From positions 62,001 to 126,000 of the forward strand of contig NZ_PVZV01000012.1 of assembly GCF_002995495.1 (NCBI RefSeq): a stretch of 64,000 bases of DNA, given 5' to 3'. Below, piece after piece: positions 31,388 through 40,266 of this stretch (positions are counted from its first letter, which is position 1; the number at the start of each line of letters is the position of its first letter). The notes beneath the pieces were generated by a model. The model was not told the DNA's origin. It did not search any database and saw only the letters and a program-made list of their open reading frames with translations. The translations under genes were made by a program, and so were the position numbers. Origin of the DNA: Actinocorallia populi (lineage in GTDB: Bacteria > Actinomycetota > Actinomycetes > Streptosporangiales > Streptosporangiaceae).

Positions 31388-31867
31388 TCAGGGGGCGACG
31401 ATGGAGCCGATCTCGTTCAGTGCGCGACCGAGCTGACGGGCGTCGAACTGGGGGAAGTGCGCGGACGCCTTGCCCAGGAGTTCCCGCACCCGCGCCTCGT
31501 AGGGTTCGCGCGCCTCGCCGAGCAGGGCTTCCCCCGCCTCGGTGATGACCGCGTAGACGCCGCGGCCGTCGTCCGGGCACACGTCCCGGTACGCGAGGCC
31601 CTTCGCCTCCAGGCGGCTCACCAGGCGCGTCGCCGAGCTCTGGTTCAGTCCGACCCGCTGCGCGAGGTCGTTCACCCGCAGTTCCTTGTCCGGCGCCTGG
31701 CTCACGAAGACCAGGGCGCGGAACTCCGTCAACCCGACCCGGTGGGCATCGGCCAGCCACTTGTCGAGACCGGAGTCCACCGCGGAGGCGAAGGCCGCGA
31801 CCTTCGACCACGCGGCGCCGGCGCCGTCACCGAGCGAGGCTCCCGAACCAGATGTCTGCATGTGCAT
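31388..31867 (-). CDS. MarR family transcriptional regulator
   Basis: A 159-residue MarR protein with the winged HTH at about 55-125: LRVNDLAQRVGLNQSSATRL, VSRLEAKGL, and the wing YRDVCPDDGRGVYAVITEAG. The Cys beside the wing (DVCPDDGR) could be redox-sensitive but is not conserved proof. ATG 31867 lies six bases after a TAATTT -10 box and inside an operator dyad, so it is probably leaderless and autorepressed. It controls the two downstream SMR genes (inference from shared operator sequence). Confidence 0.9.
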   Translation of the reverse strand: MHMQTSGSGASLGDGAGAAWSKVAAFASAVDSGLDKWLADAHRVGLTEFRALVFVSQAPDKELRVNDLAQRVGLNQSSATRLVSRLEAKGLAYRDVCPDDGRGVYAVITEAGEALLGEAREPYEARVRELLGKASAHFPQFDARQLGRALNEIGSIVAP

Positions 31868-31904
31868 GCAGATAAATTACCACCACGGGGAGCCCGCCTG
31901 TCAA
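31855..31904 (-). promoter_or_regulatory. MarR promoter with operator over the start codon
   Basis: Minus strand: TTGACA at 31904-31899, 16 bp, TAATTT at 31879-31874, then ATG at 31867. TCTGCATG-TG-CATGCAGA at 31855-31872 is a perfect 8-bp inverted repeat that covers the transcription/translation start. Confidence 0.8.
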
Positions 31905-32062
31905 GTCGGCCGCACGGAACCACGACGCTCCTCGGCCAGGTAGGCCATGGGCGGCGTCGCCGGAAGCGCTCGGCCTGCGTCGCCCATGACACGACGACCT
32001 CAGCGGCGACCCGCGCCGGTGCCGAACGCCCCGAAGGAACCGCAGCCCGCCTCCTCCCGGAG

Positions 32063-32716
32063 TCAGCTGAGGTCCGCCCAGATGCCGAAGAAGATGGGCG
32101 CGGCGCCGAGGAAGGCGAGGAGCGCGGCGTAACGGGCGATTCGGAAGAGGGGAGGGGCCGCGGAGTGCTCCGCGACGTCAAGGGCGGTGGCGGAGAAGGC
32201 GGCGCGGCCTTCGCGGTCCGGCGCGACGGTGCCCCGGACCGTCACATAGGTTCCGGCCCGCAGCACGTGTTCACGGCGCAGCAGGGTGCGGCCGGGCCGT
32301 GCGGGATGGGGCTCGCGACGCTCCTCCGCAGGCTCCGCGCCCGCCACCCAGGACACCGAGCCGGGCAGGCCGACCGTGCCGCTGCGGTCCTCGACGAGGA
32401 ACGGGACGCCGGACGCCTCCAGCTCCCCGCGCGAGACCGTGCCGTTGCCCCGCTCCTCCTTGCCGGTTTCGTGTTCGATGACCGTCTCCACCGCCCACCA
32501 GACGCACTCCGTCCCGCTCAGCGGCGACACGAGCAGGCCCTCCGGCCCCGCCGCCGCCCGCCCGGTGATCCGCAGACGTCCCGGCGCGGAGACCGCGTCA
32601 CGGCATTCCGACTCTTTCCATGGCCGGGCATTCAGCAGAATCCGCACCAGATACCCGGCGACGGCGAACAGGGGCAGCGAGACCAGCCCGAAGAGCATCA
32701 CAGTGACGAACGGCAT
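32063..32716 (-). CDS. GIDE-domain (E3 ubiquitin ligase MULAN-like) membrane protein
   Basis: A 217-residue protein with one N-terminal membrane helix (residues 2-25) and one C-terminal pair of short helices. The soluble middle has the GIDE pattern: GRLRITGRAA, LVSPLSGTECVWW, then VEDRSGTVGLPG and HVLRAGTYVTVRGTV. Such bacterial proteins share the domain of eukaryotic MUL1 but have no RING; their role is unknown. ATG 32716 follows GGGAGGG; the next ATG upstream (32746) has no such site. Isolated gene. Confidence 0.7.
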   Translation of the reverse strand: MPFVTVMLFGLVSLPLFAVAGYLVRILLNARPWKESECRDAVSAPGRLRITGRAAAGPEGLLVSPLSGTECVWWAVETVIEHETGKEERGNGTVSRGELEASGVPFLVEDRSGTVGLPGSVSWVAGAEPAEERREPHPARPGRTLLRREHVLRAGTYVTVRGTVAPDREGRAAFSATALDVAEHSAAPPLFRIARYAALLAFLGAAPIFFGIWADLS

Positions 32717-33170
32717 CGGGTTCCCTCCCGTGGTGACCCGGTCCATGGTCCACTCCCTCCCGTCCCCGCCGGACGGGATCCGCGTCCCGTCCCACCCGGG
32801 CGATCCTGAGCTGTGACCCGGACAGGAGGACGTCGGCCGCGTCGGCGAACTCACACGAGCCAGTGCCCGCAGCCCCCGACCGCCCACCGGTCCCGGCGAA
32901 CCCAGCGCACCACTCCGGGGCCGAGGAACCTGCGGACAGCCGTCGACGCTTGCCCGCATGGTGGCGAAGTCGCCTCGGTTCTCCGGTCGCGGGCACGTCT
33001 ACGCGCACTCGCCTCCGTCACGGGAGGTGTACGCCGACAACGTTCACGCAGCAGCCATGCCGTCAGGCTCACGGCACGGCGCTCCTTCACTGATGTTCCA
33101 AGACGGTCGATCGGCGAATGAGCCGGCCGACGCGGGTCGCTGTGTATCGGCTGCCCTTGGCGGGGTCCTG
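32717..33170. other. 454-bp region without a convincing gene
   Basis: Only Arg/Pro-rich shadow frames are present on both strands. I find no long inverted repeat, promoter pair or mobile-element fragment that I can support. Confidence 0.4.
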
Positions 33171-33950
33171 TCAAGGGGCGTGGGGGAAGGTGCGGGCGGT
33201 GGCGGTGATGGCGAGCCTGTCGTTGTTGCCGGTGTCGTGGATCCGGGCGGTGGCGAGTCCGTGGTGGAGGGAGGCCGTGGCGAGGGCGGGGCCGGTGCGG
33301 ATGGCGTGGAGGTAGCGCAGTGCGAGTGAGGACAGGGTCTGGCCGGGCGCGTGCGCGAGGACGGCCTCTTCCGCGACGAGGGCGGTGAGGCCGCCGCTCA
33401 TGGTGCCGGCGGCGTTGAGTCCCTCGTCGGATCGCGGCAGGACGGCGGTGCCGGGTTCACGGCGACGGCAGCCGGCCCGCTCGGCGAAGGGGACGGACAG
33501 GAGGCGTTCTGGTGCCGGGCTCGGGGGAGCGGTGAGGTCGGGCATCACGACGGAGGGGTCGGGGGCGGACATGAACGCTCCGGTGGCGGTGGCGACGGGG
33601 CGTCCGTCGCCGGTGGTGAAGTCGATGCCGGCGATGTAGACCGACCGGCCGGCCTTGATGGTGCGGCCGGTGCCGTGGACGGTTCCGGTGCCGGGCGCCG
33701 GCCGGTAGAGGTGGACGTCGAGGTCGAGGGTGACCGGGACGCGGGGGGTCATGACCTCGACGGCGAGGCGTCCGGCGAGGTGGTCGGCCCACGCCGCGAG
33801 GATCGAGGTGCGCAGCCGGCCGGTCCCCGGGACGTGCATGTGGGGTGTGATCCGGCCGTCGCCGTGGATCCGCCCGGCTGCGAGGCGTACGGAGAATCCC
33901 AGCTCCTGCAGGATGTTGTGGCGGTTCCCGCCGGTGACCGAGTCGATCAT
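33171..33950 (-). CDS. Double-hotdog acyl-CoA thioesterase-like protein
   Basis: A 259-residue protein built of two hotdog-like halves. The first contains RITPHMHVPGTGRLRTSILA, AWADHLAGRLAVEVMTPRVP and a DFTTGDGRPVATATGAFM strand. The second contains GLTALVAEEAVLAHAPGQTL and SLHHGLATARIHDTGNNDRL. PaaI/4HBT proteins hydrolyse acyl-CoA or aryl-CoA thioesters. ATG 33950 is chosen because GAGAAGGA lies just upstream; the frame is open to 33998. A 12-bp inverted repeat 51 bp upstream may bind a regulator. Substrate unknown. Confidence 0.72.
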   Translation of the reverse strand: MIDSVTGGNRHNILQELGFSVRLAAGRIHGDGRITPHMHVPGTGRLRTSILAAWADHLAGRLAVEVMTPRVPVTLDLDVHLYRPAPGTGTVHGTGRTIKAGRSVYIAGIDFTTGDGRPVATATGAFMSAPDPSVVMPDLTAPPSPAPERLLSVPFAERAGCRRREPGTAVLPRSDEGLNAAGTMSGGLTALVAEEAVLAHAPGQTLSSLALRYLHAIRTGPALATASLHHGLATARIHDTGNNDRLAITATARTFPHAP

Positions 33951-34000
33951 GGTGCCGTCCTTCTCGCGTCCTCCGGGGCGCCCGCTACGGCGGCCCACCA

Positions 34001-34037
34001 GAGATCCTTATTATCCTCTATCGAGAATAGGGATCTC
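34001..34037. promoter_or_regulatory. Inverted repeat upstream of the thioesterase gene
   Basis: GAGATCCTTATT at 34001-34012 and AATAGGGATCTC at 34026-34037 match at 11 of 12 positions with a 13-nt A+T-rich centre. It lies between the thioesterase (starting 33950, leftward) and HelR (starting 34358, rightward). No regulator gene adjoins, so the binding protein is unknown. The rest of 33951-34357 shows only an A+T-rich stretch. Confidence 0.55.
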
Positions 34038-34357
34038 GTCAGATGGTCCAGGCGGCGGCCTCGCCCCTCGGGCTCCTCCGTGGCACAGGACGGGTGTGGG
34101 TTGCGAGAAATGGCCCGAGAAATAGGGAAAAGGATTACCTGATTGCTGGAGCCCGCCGGCGGTCTGATCGAATTCGGCGGTCCCTGGATATGGTGGCACG
34201 GACTTGCCGGTGATACCGGGGGAGCGGGTTCGAGAACGCGTAACAGGCGGTCTGGACCCATGTGACCGACTGTCCCGCACGGCGGATTCGAAAATTCCGC
34301 AGCGTCGTGACGTTACACTCTTCGTGGTCGCCGTAAAATGCATAGAATAGAGTGCGA

Positions 34358-36502
34358 ATGTCTTCACGCAACGTCACCGCGCCACTGAATGAAGACCCTG
34401 CCGCGCACGCGGCGTCCCTGGCCGAGGAGCAGCTCGTCCTCGATGAGGCCTTCACCCGCCGCGACGGGATACTCCGGTACCTCGACGCCGAGCTCGCGAT
34501 CCCGGTGGACGACGCGGCGGGGGAGGCCCGGATGCGGATGCTGATCAGCCGCCGCGAGGAGCTGCGGCGCGCGGACCAGGGCCTGATCTTCGGCCGGCTC
34601 GACGCGCTCGACCGGACGGTCCTGCATCTGGGGCGCGTCGGCATACCCGGCCCCGGAGAGGACAGCGACCCCCTGGTGATCGACTGGCGCGCACCGGCCG
34701 CACGGGCCTTCTACACCGCGACGCCGGTCGACCCCCAGGGCCAGCGTCGACGTCGCCACATACGCGTCGACGGGCGCGAGGTGATCGGTGTCGACGACGA
34801 GCCGCTCGACGGGTCGAGGGCGAGTGAGCTGGTCGGCGAAGGCGCCCTGCTCGCCGCCCTCGGAGAGCGGCGCACCGGCAGGATGAGCACCGCGGCGGCC
34901 ACCCTGCAGCGCGAGCAGGACGATGTGGTCCGCGCCGACTCCCGAGGCCCGCTGGTCGTGCAGGGCGGACCGGGCACCGGCAAGACCGTGGTGGCACTCC
35001 ACCGGGTGGCGTACCTGCTCTTCACCTATCCGCAGCTCGCCGCGCAGGGCGTATTGGTGCTCGGGCCGTCGCTGCGCTTCCTGGATTACATCACCCAGGT
35101 GCTGCCGGCGCTCGGGGAGACCGCCATCGTGTCGGCGACCTGCGACACCCTCGTACCGGGAATCGGCGTGGAGCGCATCGAATCGCGCGAGATCGCGGAG
35201 GTCAAAGGCCGGGCGCTCTGGCAGCAAACGCTCTCCCGGTACTGTGCAGCGCTTATCCCGCAGCCCGCCGACCTCGAGCTGGTATGGGAAGGCGAACGGT
35301 ACACGATTGGTGAACGGCGGATTTCCAGGGCCCTCGCCTCGGCGACCTCGGGGCACACCTATCATGCGGCGCGCACCATCTTCAGCGAACAGATCCACGA
35401 TCTGCTGACCAATGCGATAGCCGAACGCCACGAAGAACTGCTGGCGCAGATGGAGGAGGGCTTCGAGGACATCCTCGGCAAACTCGATGCCGGTCTCGCC
35501 GCCTCAGACAACCGCGCCGTGGACAACGGCACGACCGGCACCGACGTCGACGGGGAGCTCACGGAGGAGGACCTGGAGCTGCTGCGCGACAGGATCGCCG
35601 CCGACTCCGGCGTGGCCGCGACGCTGCAGAGGTGGTGGCCGACCCGCGACACGAAGACGGAACTGCGCCGGCTGCTCGGTGACGAAGCGCTGCTGCGCCG
35701 GTGGGCGCCGGAGCTCACCGACGCCGAAAGGAGGATGGTCGTCGGCGAGCCGCAGACGTGGGCGAGCAGCGACATACCCCTGTTCGACGCCCTGGACGAC
35801 CTGCTGGGCGATACGCGGCCGAACGGCGAGCAGGGCGAGTTCCTGACCGCTCGTGCCGCGGCACGCAGAGACTGGGTCTACGGACACGTCGTCATAGACG
35901 AAGCGCAGGAGCTCTCGGAGATGCAATGGCAAATGGTGATGCGCCGCTGCCCTTCCCGATCGATCACCGCCGTCGGCGACATCGACCAGGCCGAGGCACC
36001 GCACCGGCACACCACCTGGGAGGAAGCGGTCAGCGCGGCCTTCGGCACGAGATGGACGGAGGCCCGGTTGACCATCTGCTACCGCACCCCGCTCGAGGTC
36101 ATGGCCCTCACCGGGCCGGTACTCCAGAACGCGGGCAGCCGGAACGAACCGCCTCGCGCCGTCCGGGCCTCCGGCATCGAGCCCTGGGAGCGCGCCGTGG
36201 AGGAGGGCGACCTCGCGGCCGAGGCGGCACGTGTCGCCAAGGAGCTGTCGGACCGGTGGGCGGGAGGGACGGTCGGCGTCGTCGCGCCCCTCGAGCGTGT
36301 GCCGGCTCTGCGCACGGCGCTGCCCGACCTGCCGGTCCTGTCCGCGACCGAGGCCAAGGGCCTGGAATGGGACGCCACCCTGCTCATCGACGCTCCCGGC
36401 ATCATCGCCGAACCGCGGGGCTGGAACGGGCTCTATGTCGCGCTCACCCGATGCACCCAGGAGCTGGGGCGGCTGCTCGTGACACCGCAGGCGCCTCACT
36501 GA
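34358..36502 (+). CDS. helR: HelR/HelD-like RNA polymerase-associated ATPase (UvrD-like helicase fold)
   Basis: A 714-residue protein. An N-terminal coiled coil (about 10-75; HAASLAEEQLVLDEAFTRRD) is followed by GLIFGRLDALDRTVLHLGRV, a superfamily 1 core with Walker A QGGPGTGKTVVALHRVAYLL near 205, Walker B VVIDEAQELSEMQWQMVMRR near 512, and late motifs TICYRTPLEV and GLYVALTRCTQELGRLL. HelD-like proteins enter RNA polymerase and clear stalled complexes; the actinobacterial HelR branch displaces rifamycins and gives tolerance. ATG 34358 lies nine bases after TAGAAT. Single gene; rifampicin-responsive control is possible but no element can be proven here. Confidence 0.85.
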   Translation: MSSRNVTAPLNEDPAAHAASLAEEQLVLDEAFTRRDGILRYLDAELAIPVDDAAGEARMRMLISRREELRRADQGLIFGRLDALDRTVLHLGRVGIPGPGEDSDPLVIDWRAPAARAFYTATPVDPQGQRRRRHIRVDGREVIGVDDEPLDGSRASELVGEGALLAALGERRTGRMSTAAATLQREQDDVVRADSRGPLVVQGGPGTGKTVVALHRVAYLLFTYPQLAAQGVLVLGPSLRFLDYITQVLPALGETAIVSATCDTLVPGIGVERIESREIAEVKGRALWQQTLSRYCAALIPQPADLELVWEGERYTIGERRISRALASATSGHTYHAARTIFSEQIHDLLTNAIAERHEELLAQMEEGFEDILGKLDAGLAASDNRAVDNGTTGTDVDGELTEEDLELLRDRIAADSGVAATLQRWWPTRDTKTELRRLLGDEALLRRWAPELTDAERRMVVGEPQTWASSDIPLFDALDDLLGDTRPNGEQGEFLTARAAARRDWVYGHVVIDEAQELSEMQWQMVMRRCPSRSITAVGDIDQAEAPHRHTTWEEAVSAAFGTRWTEARLTICYRTPLEVMALTGPVLQNAGSRNEPPRAVRASGIEPWERAVEEGDLAAEAARVAKELSDRWAGGTVGVVAPLERVPALRTALPDLPVLSATEAKGLEWDATLLIDAPGIIAEPRGWNGLYVALTRCTQELGRLLVTPQAPH

Positions 36503-36638
36503 GGTGGTCTCGGTGAGTGCGTGGTCGGGCCGGGAAAGGGGATGCCTCAAAGATTCCGGACATCGTCCGACGGCCTGATCGCGCCGCGGGAGACCCGGCC
36601 TTCGATACCCGGGTACGAGGGCTGGACAAACGTATGGC

Positions 36639-36650
36639 ATACATGTGTAT
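36639..36650. promoter_or_regulatory. Putative TetR operator (ATACA-TG-TGTAT)
   Basis: A perfect 5-bp inverted repeat with 2-nt centre, in an A+T-rich stretch 35 bp before the TetR start at 36685. Flanking ACAAACG (36627-36633) and the partner-like CGCTTGT (36662-36668) give a wider, looser symmetry. Probably the self-operator. Confidence 0.45.
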
Positions 36651-36684
36651 TGTTGGTTGAACGCTTGTATTGGAGGCAGTCGTG

Positions 36685-37350
36685 GTGAGTGGTCGGGGGG
36701 CGGCCGAGGATCTGACCGCGCGGGCCCGGATCAGGGACGCGGCGTTGCTGGAGTTCGCCAGGCACGGTGTCAGAGGGGCGACGATCCGGGGGATCGCCGG
36801 GTCCGCCGGGGTGTCGGTGGGATTGGTGCAGCACCACTTCGGGACGAAGGAGGAGCTGCGGGCGGCATGTGACGCCTACGTGCTGGAGACCATCCGCGCG
36901 ACCAAGCAGCGGGCGTTCGACGAGGGGATGGGCGATCCGGGGTTCCTGGCGATGGCGGTGGAGGTCGCGCTGCCCATCCAGCGGTACATGGCGCGGGCGC
37001 TGGTGGACGGATCGCCGGCCGCCGCCCAGCTGTTCGACGACGCGGTGGCCTTCAGCGAGGAGATGCTCGGACGCGACGTCCCGGGGATGAACGCGCCGAA
37101 CACCTCCGACCTGCACGCCTACGCGGCGGTGATGACGGGGATGACCTTCGGGCTGATGGTGCTGCACGAGCACATGTCGCGGGCCCTGGGTGCCGACACC
37201 CTCGGCAGGGAGGGGTACCGGCGGCTGGCGCTGGCGATGCTGGACATCAACGACGACAGGCTGCTGAGCCCGGAGATCATCGACCACGCCCGTGCGGCAC
37301 TGCGGCAACTGCCGGCCACCGGCACCGAACGGAGCCGCGATGCCGACTAG
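36685..37350 (+). CDS. TetR family transcriptional regulator of the ABC exporter
   Basis: A 221-residue TetR protein with HTH at about 15-60 (RIRDAALLEFARHGVRGATI, then RGIAGSAGVSVGLVQHHFGT) and a helical ligand domain. GTG 36685 is eight bases from TGGAGG (36671-36676); GTG 36682 and TTG 36670 are in frame. It precedes an ABC-2 transporter operon on the same strand by 285 bp and is the likely repressor of it. It ends in a polar tail (ATGTERSRDAD). Confidence 0.88.
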   Translation: MSGRGAAEDLTARARIRDAALLEFARHGVRGATIRGIAGSAGVSVGLVQHHFGTKEELRAACDAYVLETIRATKQRAFDEGMGDPGFLAMAVEVALPIQRYMARALVDGSPAAAQLFDDAVAFSEEMLGRDVPGMNAPNTSDLHAYAAVMTGMTFGLMVLHEHMSRALGADTLGREGYRRLALAMLDINDDRLLSPEIIDHARAALRQLPATGTERSRDAD

Positions 37351-37634
37351 CCTCCACTTCCGACCCGCGGGCGGCCCCGCACGTGTGAGATGCTCCGCGG
37401 TCCCCCGGGGCTCCGCCCGAAAGAGCGTCCGGGCACCCGGCAGGCTCTCGACCTCGGTCGCCGCCGCCCGCAAGGCCGACTCCGATCCGCCTCGAGGGCG
37501 TGCGGGCCACCCGCCGCCGCCCTCTGTTCTTCACGCACGGTTCCTCACCCCGTCCGGCCGGTTCACGCACTAGGCACCGGAGGGGCCGGTGGCCGTGCGC
37601 CCACCACCCCCTTCAGCCTTCAAGAGGTGCTGAC

Positions 37635-38540
37635 ATGAACACACCGGTGACGACCCCGATCTCGGTGTCCGGCCTGACCAAGTCCTTCGGCCGCACCCGG
37701 GCCCTGGACGGCCTGGACCTGACCGTCCAAGCGGGCGAGGTGCACGGCTTCCTCGGCCCGAACGGCGCCGGAAAGTCCACCACGATCCGCGTCCTGCTCG
37801 GCATGCTGCGCGCCGACGGCGGCACCGCCGAGCTGCTCGGCGGCGACCCCTGGCGGGACGCGACCGACCTGCACAGGCGCCTGGCCTACGTCCCCGGCGA
37901 CGTCACCCTGTGGCCCGAGCTGACCGGAGGCGAGGTCATCGACCTGATCGGCCGGATGCGGGGCGGCATCGACCCGCGCCGCAAGGCCGAGCTGCTCGAG
38001 CGCTTCGAACTCGACCCGCGCAAGAAGAGCCGCACCTACTCCAAGGGCAACCGGCAGAAGGTGGGGCTGGTCACCGCGCTGGCCTCCGACGCCGAGCTGC
38101 TCATCCTGGACGAGCCGACCTCCGGCCTGGACCCCCTGATGGAAGAGGTCTTCCAGGACTGCGTCCGCCGGGCACGGCGCGACGGGCGCACCGTCCTGCT
38201 GTCCAGCCACATCCTCAGCGAGGTCGAGGCCCTGTGCGACCGGGTGACCATCATCCGCGGCGGCCGCACGGTGGAGAGCGGCACCCTGGACGAGCTGCGC
38301 CACCTCACCCGCACCTCGGTCGACGCGGTGCTGGACGCCCTGCCGGACGGGCTGGCCGCGCTGCCGGGCGTCCACGACCTGCGGGTGGAGGGGAACCGGG
38401 TGCGTTGCGAGGTCGACACCGCCCGCCTGGGCGAGGTGCTGGCAGGCCTGTCCGCGGCCGGGGTGCGCACCCTGACCAGCAGGCCGCCCACGCTGGACGA
38501 GCTGTTCCTGCGCCACTACCAGCCGGAGGCGACGCGATGA
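37635..38540 (+). CDS. ABC transporter ATP-binding protein (drug exporter, CcmA/DrrA type)
   Basis: A 301-residue ATPase with Walker [17 protein letters not shown] near 45, Q-loop YVPGD, signature [18 protein letters not shown] near 143 (noncanonical SKGNRQK in place of LSGGQ), Walker [14 protein letters not shown] and switch [11 protein letters not shown]. The C-terminal 80 residues resemble the DrrA-type regulatory tail. ATG 37635 follows GAGGTG. It overlaps the permease by ATGA. Members of this branch export polyketide antibiotics. Confidence 0.9.
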   Translation: MNTPVTTPISVSGLTKSFGRTRALDGLDLTVQAGEVHGFLGPNGAGKSTTIRVLLGMLRADGGTAELLGGDPWRDATDLHRRLAYVPGDVTLWPELTGGEVIDLIGRMRGGIDPRRKAELLERFELDPRKKSRTYSKGNRQKVGLVTALASDAELLILDEPTSGLDPLMEEVFQDCVRRARRDGRTVLLSSHILSEVEALCDRVTIIRGGRTVESGTLDELRHLTRTSVDAVLDALPDGLAALPGVHDLRVEGNRVRCEVDTARLGEVLAGLSAAGVRTLTSRPPTLDELFLRHYQPEATR

Positions 38541-40132
38541 GCGCGCTCACCGGAACCCGAGGCCTGGTCAGGCTGGCCCTGCGCCGCGACCGCGTGCGGC
38601 TGCCGCTGTGGGTGCTGTGGCTCGGGCTGATCCCGCCGAGCTTCGTCTCGGCCACCGAACGGCTCTACCCGACCGCCGCCGAGCAGCTGCAGTACGCCCG
38701 CACCACCGGGAACAGCCCCACCTTCCTCGCCCTGTACGGCCCGATGCACGACCCGGGGCTGGGAGGCATCGTGGTGCAGCGCGCCGGATTGTTGTCCGTG
38801 GTCATCGCGCTGATCAGCGCCCTCACCGTGATCCGGCACACCCGTACCGAGGAGGAGGCCGGGCGGCGTGAGCTGCTCGGCGCCACCGGGACGGGCAGGG
38901 CCGCCCCTCTGGCCGCGGCTCTGCTCGTGGCGATGTCCGCCTGCCTGGTCAGCGGCGTGCTGGTGGCCGCGGGCATGATCGGCCAGGGGATGCCCGCGGC
39001 GGGATCGGTCGCGTTCGGCCTGCAACTGGTCATCGGCGGATGGGCCTTCGCCGCGGTCGCGGGCCTGGCCGCCCAGCTCACCGTCGGCTCCGCGGCGGCG
39101 CGCGGGCTGAGCCTCACCGTGCTCGGCGCCGCCTTCCTGATCAGGATGGCCGCCGACGCCGTCGACGGCCTGTCGTGGCTGGGCTGGGCGTCCCCGCTGG
39201 CCTGGGCGCAGCGGCTGCGTCCCTACGCGGGGGAGCGCTGGTGGCCGCTCGCACTGGCCGTCGCCGCCGTCGTGGCGCTGACCTGGGCCGCCGGACGCCT
39301 GGCCGCACGCCGCGACCTGGGTGCGGGGATGCTGCCCGAGCGGCTCGGCCCCGCCGACGCCGCACCCCGGCTGGCCGGGCCGTTCTCGCTGGCCTGGCGG
39401 CTGCACCGCCGCACGCTGTACGGCTGGCTCGCCGGATTCACCGCGCTGGGCGCCGTCTACGGCGGCCTCGCCGGCGGTGTGCAGGACATGATCGGGGACA
39501 ACCCCGGCCTGCGGGAGGTCTTCACCCGCCTGGGCGGCGCGAGCGGGCTCCTGGACGCCTACTTCGCCTCGGTGATGGGGATCATGGGCCTCATCGCCGC
39601 CGCCTACGCCGTCTCAGCCGCCCTGCGGCTGCGCTCGGAAGAGGCCGCCCTGCACATCGAGCCGCTGCTGGCCACGCCCGCGGGCCGCCTGCGCTGGGCG
39701 GCGAGCCACCTGACGGTGGCCGCGGCGGGCTCGGCGGCCCTGCTGGCCGCCGGAGGCCTGGCGACCGCTCTGGTACACGGACTCGCCACCGACCGGCTCC
39801 GCGCGGACCTGCCGAAGGTGCTGGGAGCCGCGATGGCCCAGCTGCCGGCCGTCTGGCTCATCGCCGCGATCTGCGTGGCACTGTTCGGCCTGCTGCCGCA
39901 GCTCACCACCTTGTCCTGGTCGGCGGTGGCCGCGGCGGGGCTCGTCATGGCGTTCGGCGCCGGGCTCGACCTGAGCCAACCGGTCCGCAACCTCTCCCCG
40001 TTCACCCACGTCCCCCAGATCGGCTCCGCGGACTTCACCCCGGCACCGCTGATCGCCCTGCTGGTCACAGCCGCCGCGCTGGCGGCTCTCGGCCTGGCCG
40101 GCTTCCGGCGCCGAGACCTGGCGCTGGGCTGA
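38537..40132 (+). CDS. ABC-2 exporter permease (tetronasin/antibiotic type, TnrB3-like)
   Basis: A 531-residue membrane protein with two repeated halves of about six helices each (roughly 1-270 and 290-531). Both halves begin with similar pre-helix segments ([19 protein letters not shown] and [20 protein letters not shown]), showing internal duplication. Loops include [20 protein letters not shown] and the matching [20 protein letters not shown]. This two-in-one permease works with the upstream ATPase to export a hydrophobic antibiotic. The ATGA overlap implies coupled translation; a strong terminator follows. Confidence 0.88.
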   Translation: MSALTGTRGLVRLALRRDRVRLPLWVLWLGLIPPSFVSATERLYPTAAEQLQYARTTGNSPTFLALYGPMHDPGLGGIVVQRAGLLSVVIALISALTVIRHTRTEEEAGRRELLGATGTGRAAPLAAALLVAMSACLVSGVLVAAGMIGQGMPAAGSVAFGLQLVIGGWAFAAVAGLAAQLTVGSAAARGLSLTVLGAAFLIRMAADAVDGLSWLGWASPLAWAQRLRPYAGERWWPLALAVAAVVALTWAAGRLAARRDLGAGMLPERLGPADAAPRLAGPFSLAWRLHRRTLYGWLAGFTALGAVYGGLAGGVQDMIGDNPGLREVFTRLGGASGLLDAYFASVMGIMGLIAAAYAVSAALRLRSEEAALHIEPLLATPAGRLRWAASHLTVAAAGSAALLAAGGLATALVHGLATDRLRADLPKVLGAAMAQLPAVWLIAAICVALFGLLPQLTTLSWSAVAAAGLVMAFGAGLDLSQPVRNLSPFTHVPQIGSADFTPAPLIALLVTAAALAALGLAGFRRRDLALG

Positions 40133-40153
40133 GAAACCGCAGCCCGTGGAGGA

Positions 40154-40200
40154 GCGGCCGGGCTCATCGGCACCGCACAGGAGCCGATGAGCCCGGCCGC
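40154..40200. terminator. Bidirectional terminator between convergent operons
   Basis: The 18 bases at 40154-40171 (GCGGCCGGGCTCATCGGC) pair perfectly with 40183-40200 across an 11-nt loop. It lies between the ABC permease stop (40132) and the convergent antiporter stop (40267) and would serve both. Confidence 0.88.
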
Positions 40201-40266
40201 AGACGAACACCGCGCGGATCCGGCCGACCGGGCACGGCGATGTTCAGGAGGCGCCGGGCACCGGCA

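Noticed and set aside
34282-34300. GCGGATTCG...AAATTCCGC upstream of HelR as a rifampicin-associated element
   Set aside because: Only five outer base pairs match well and I cannot recall the element precisely enough to claim it.
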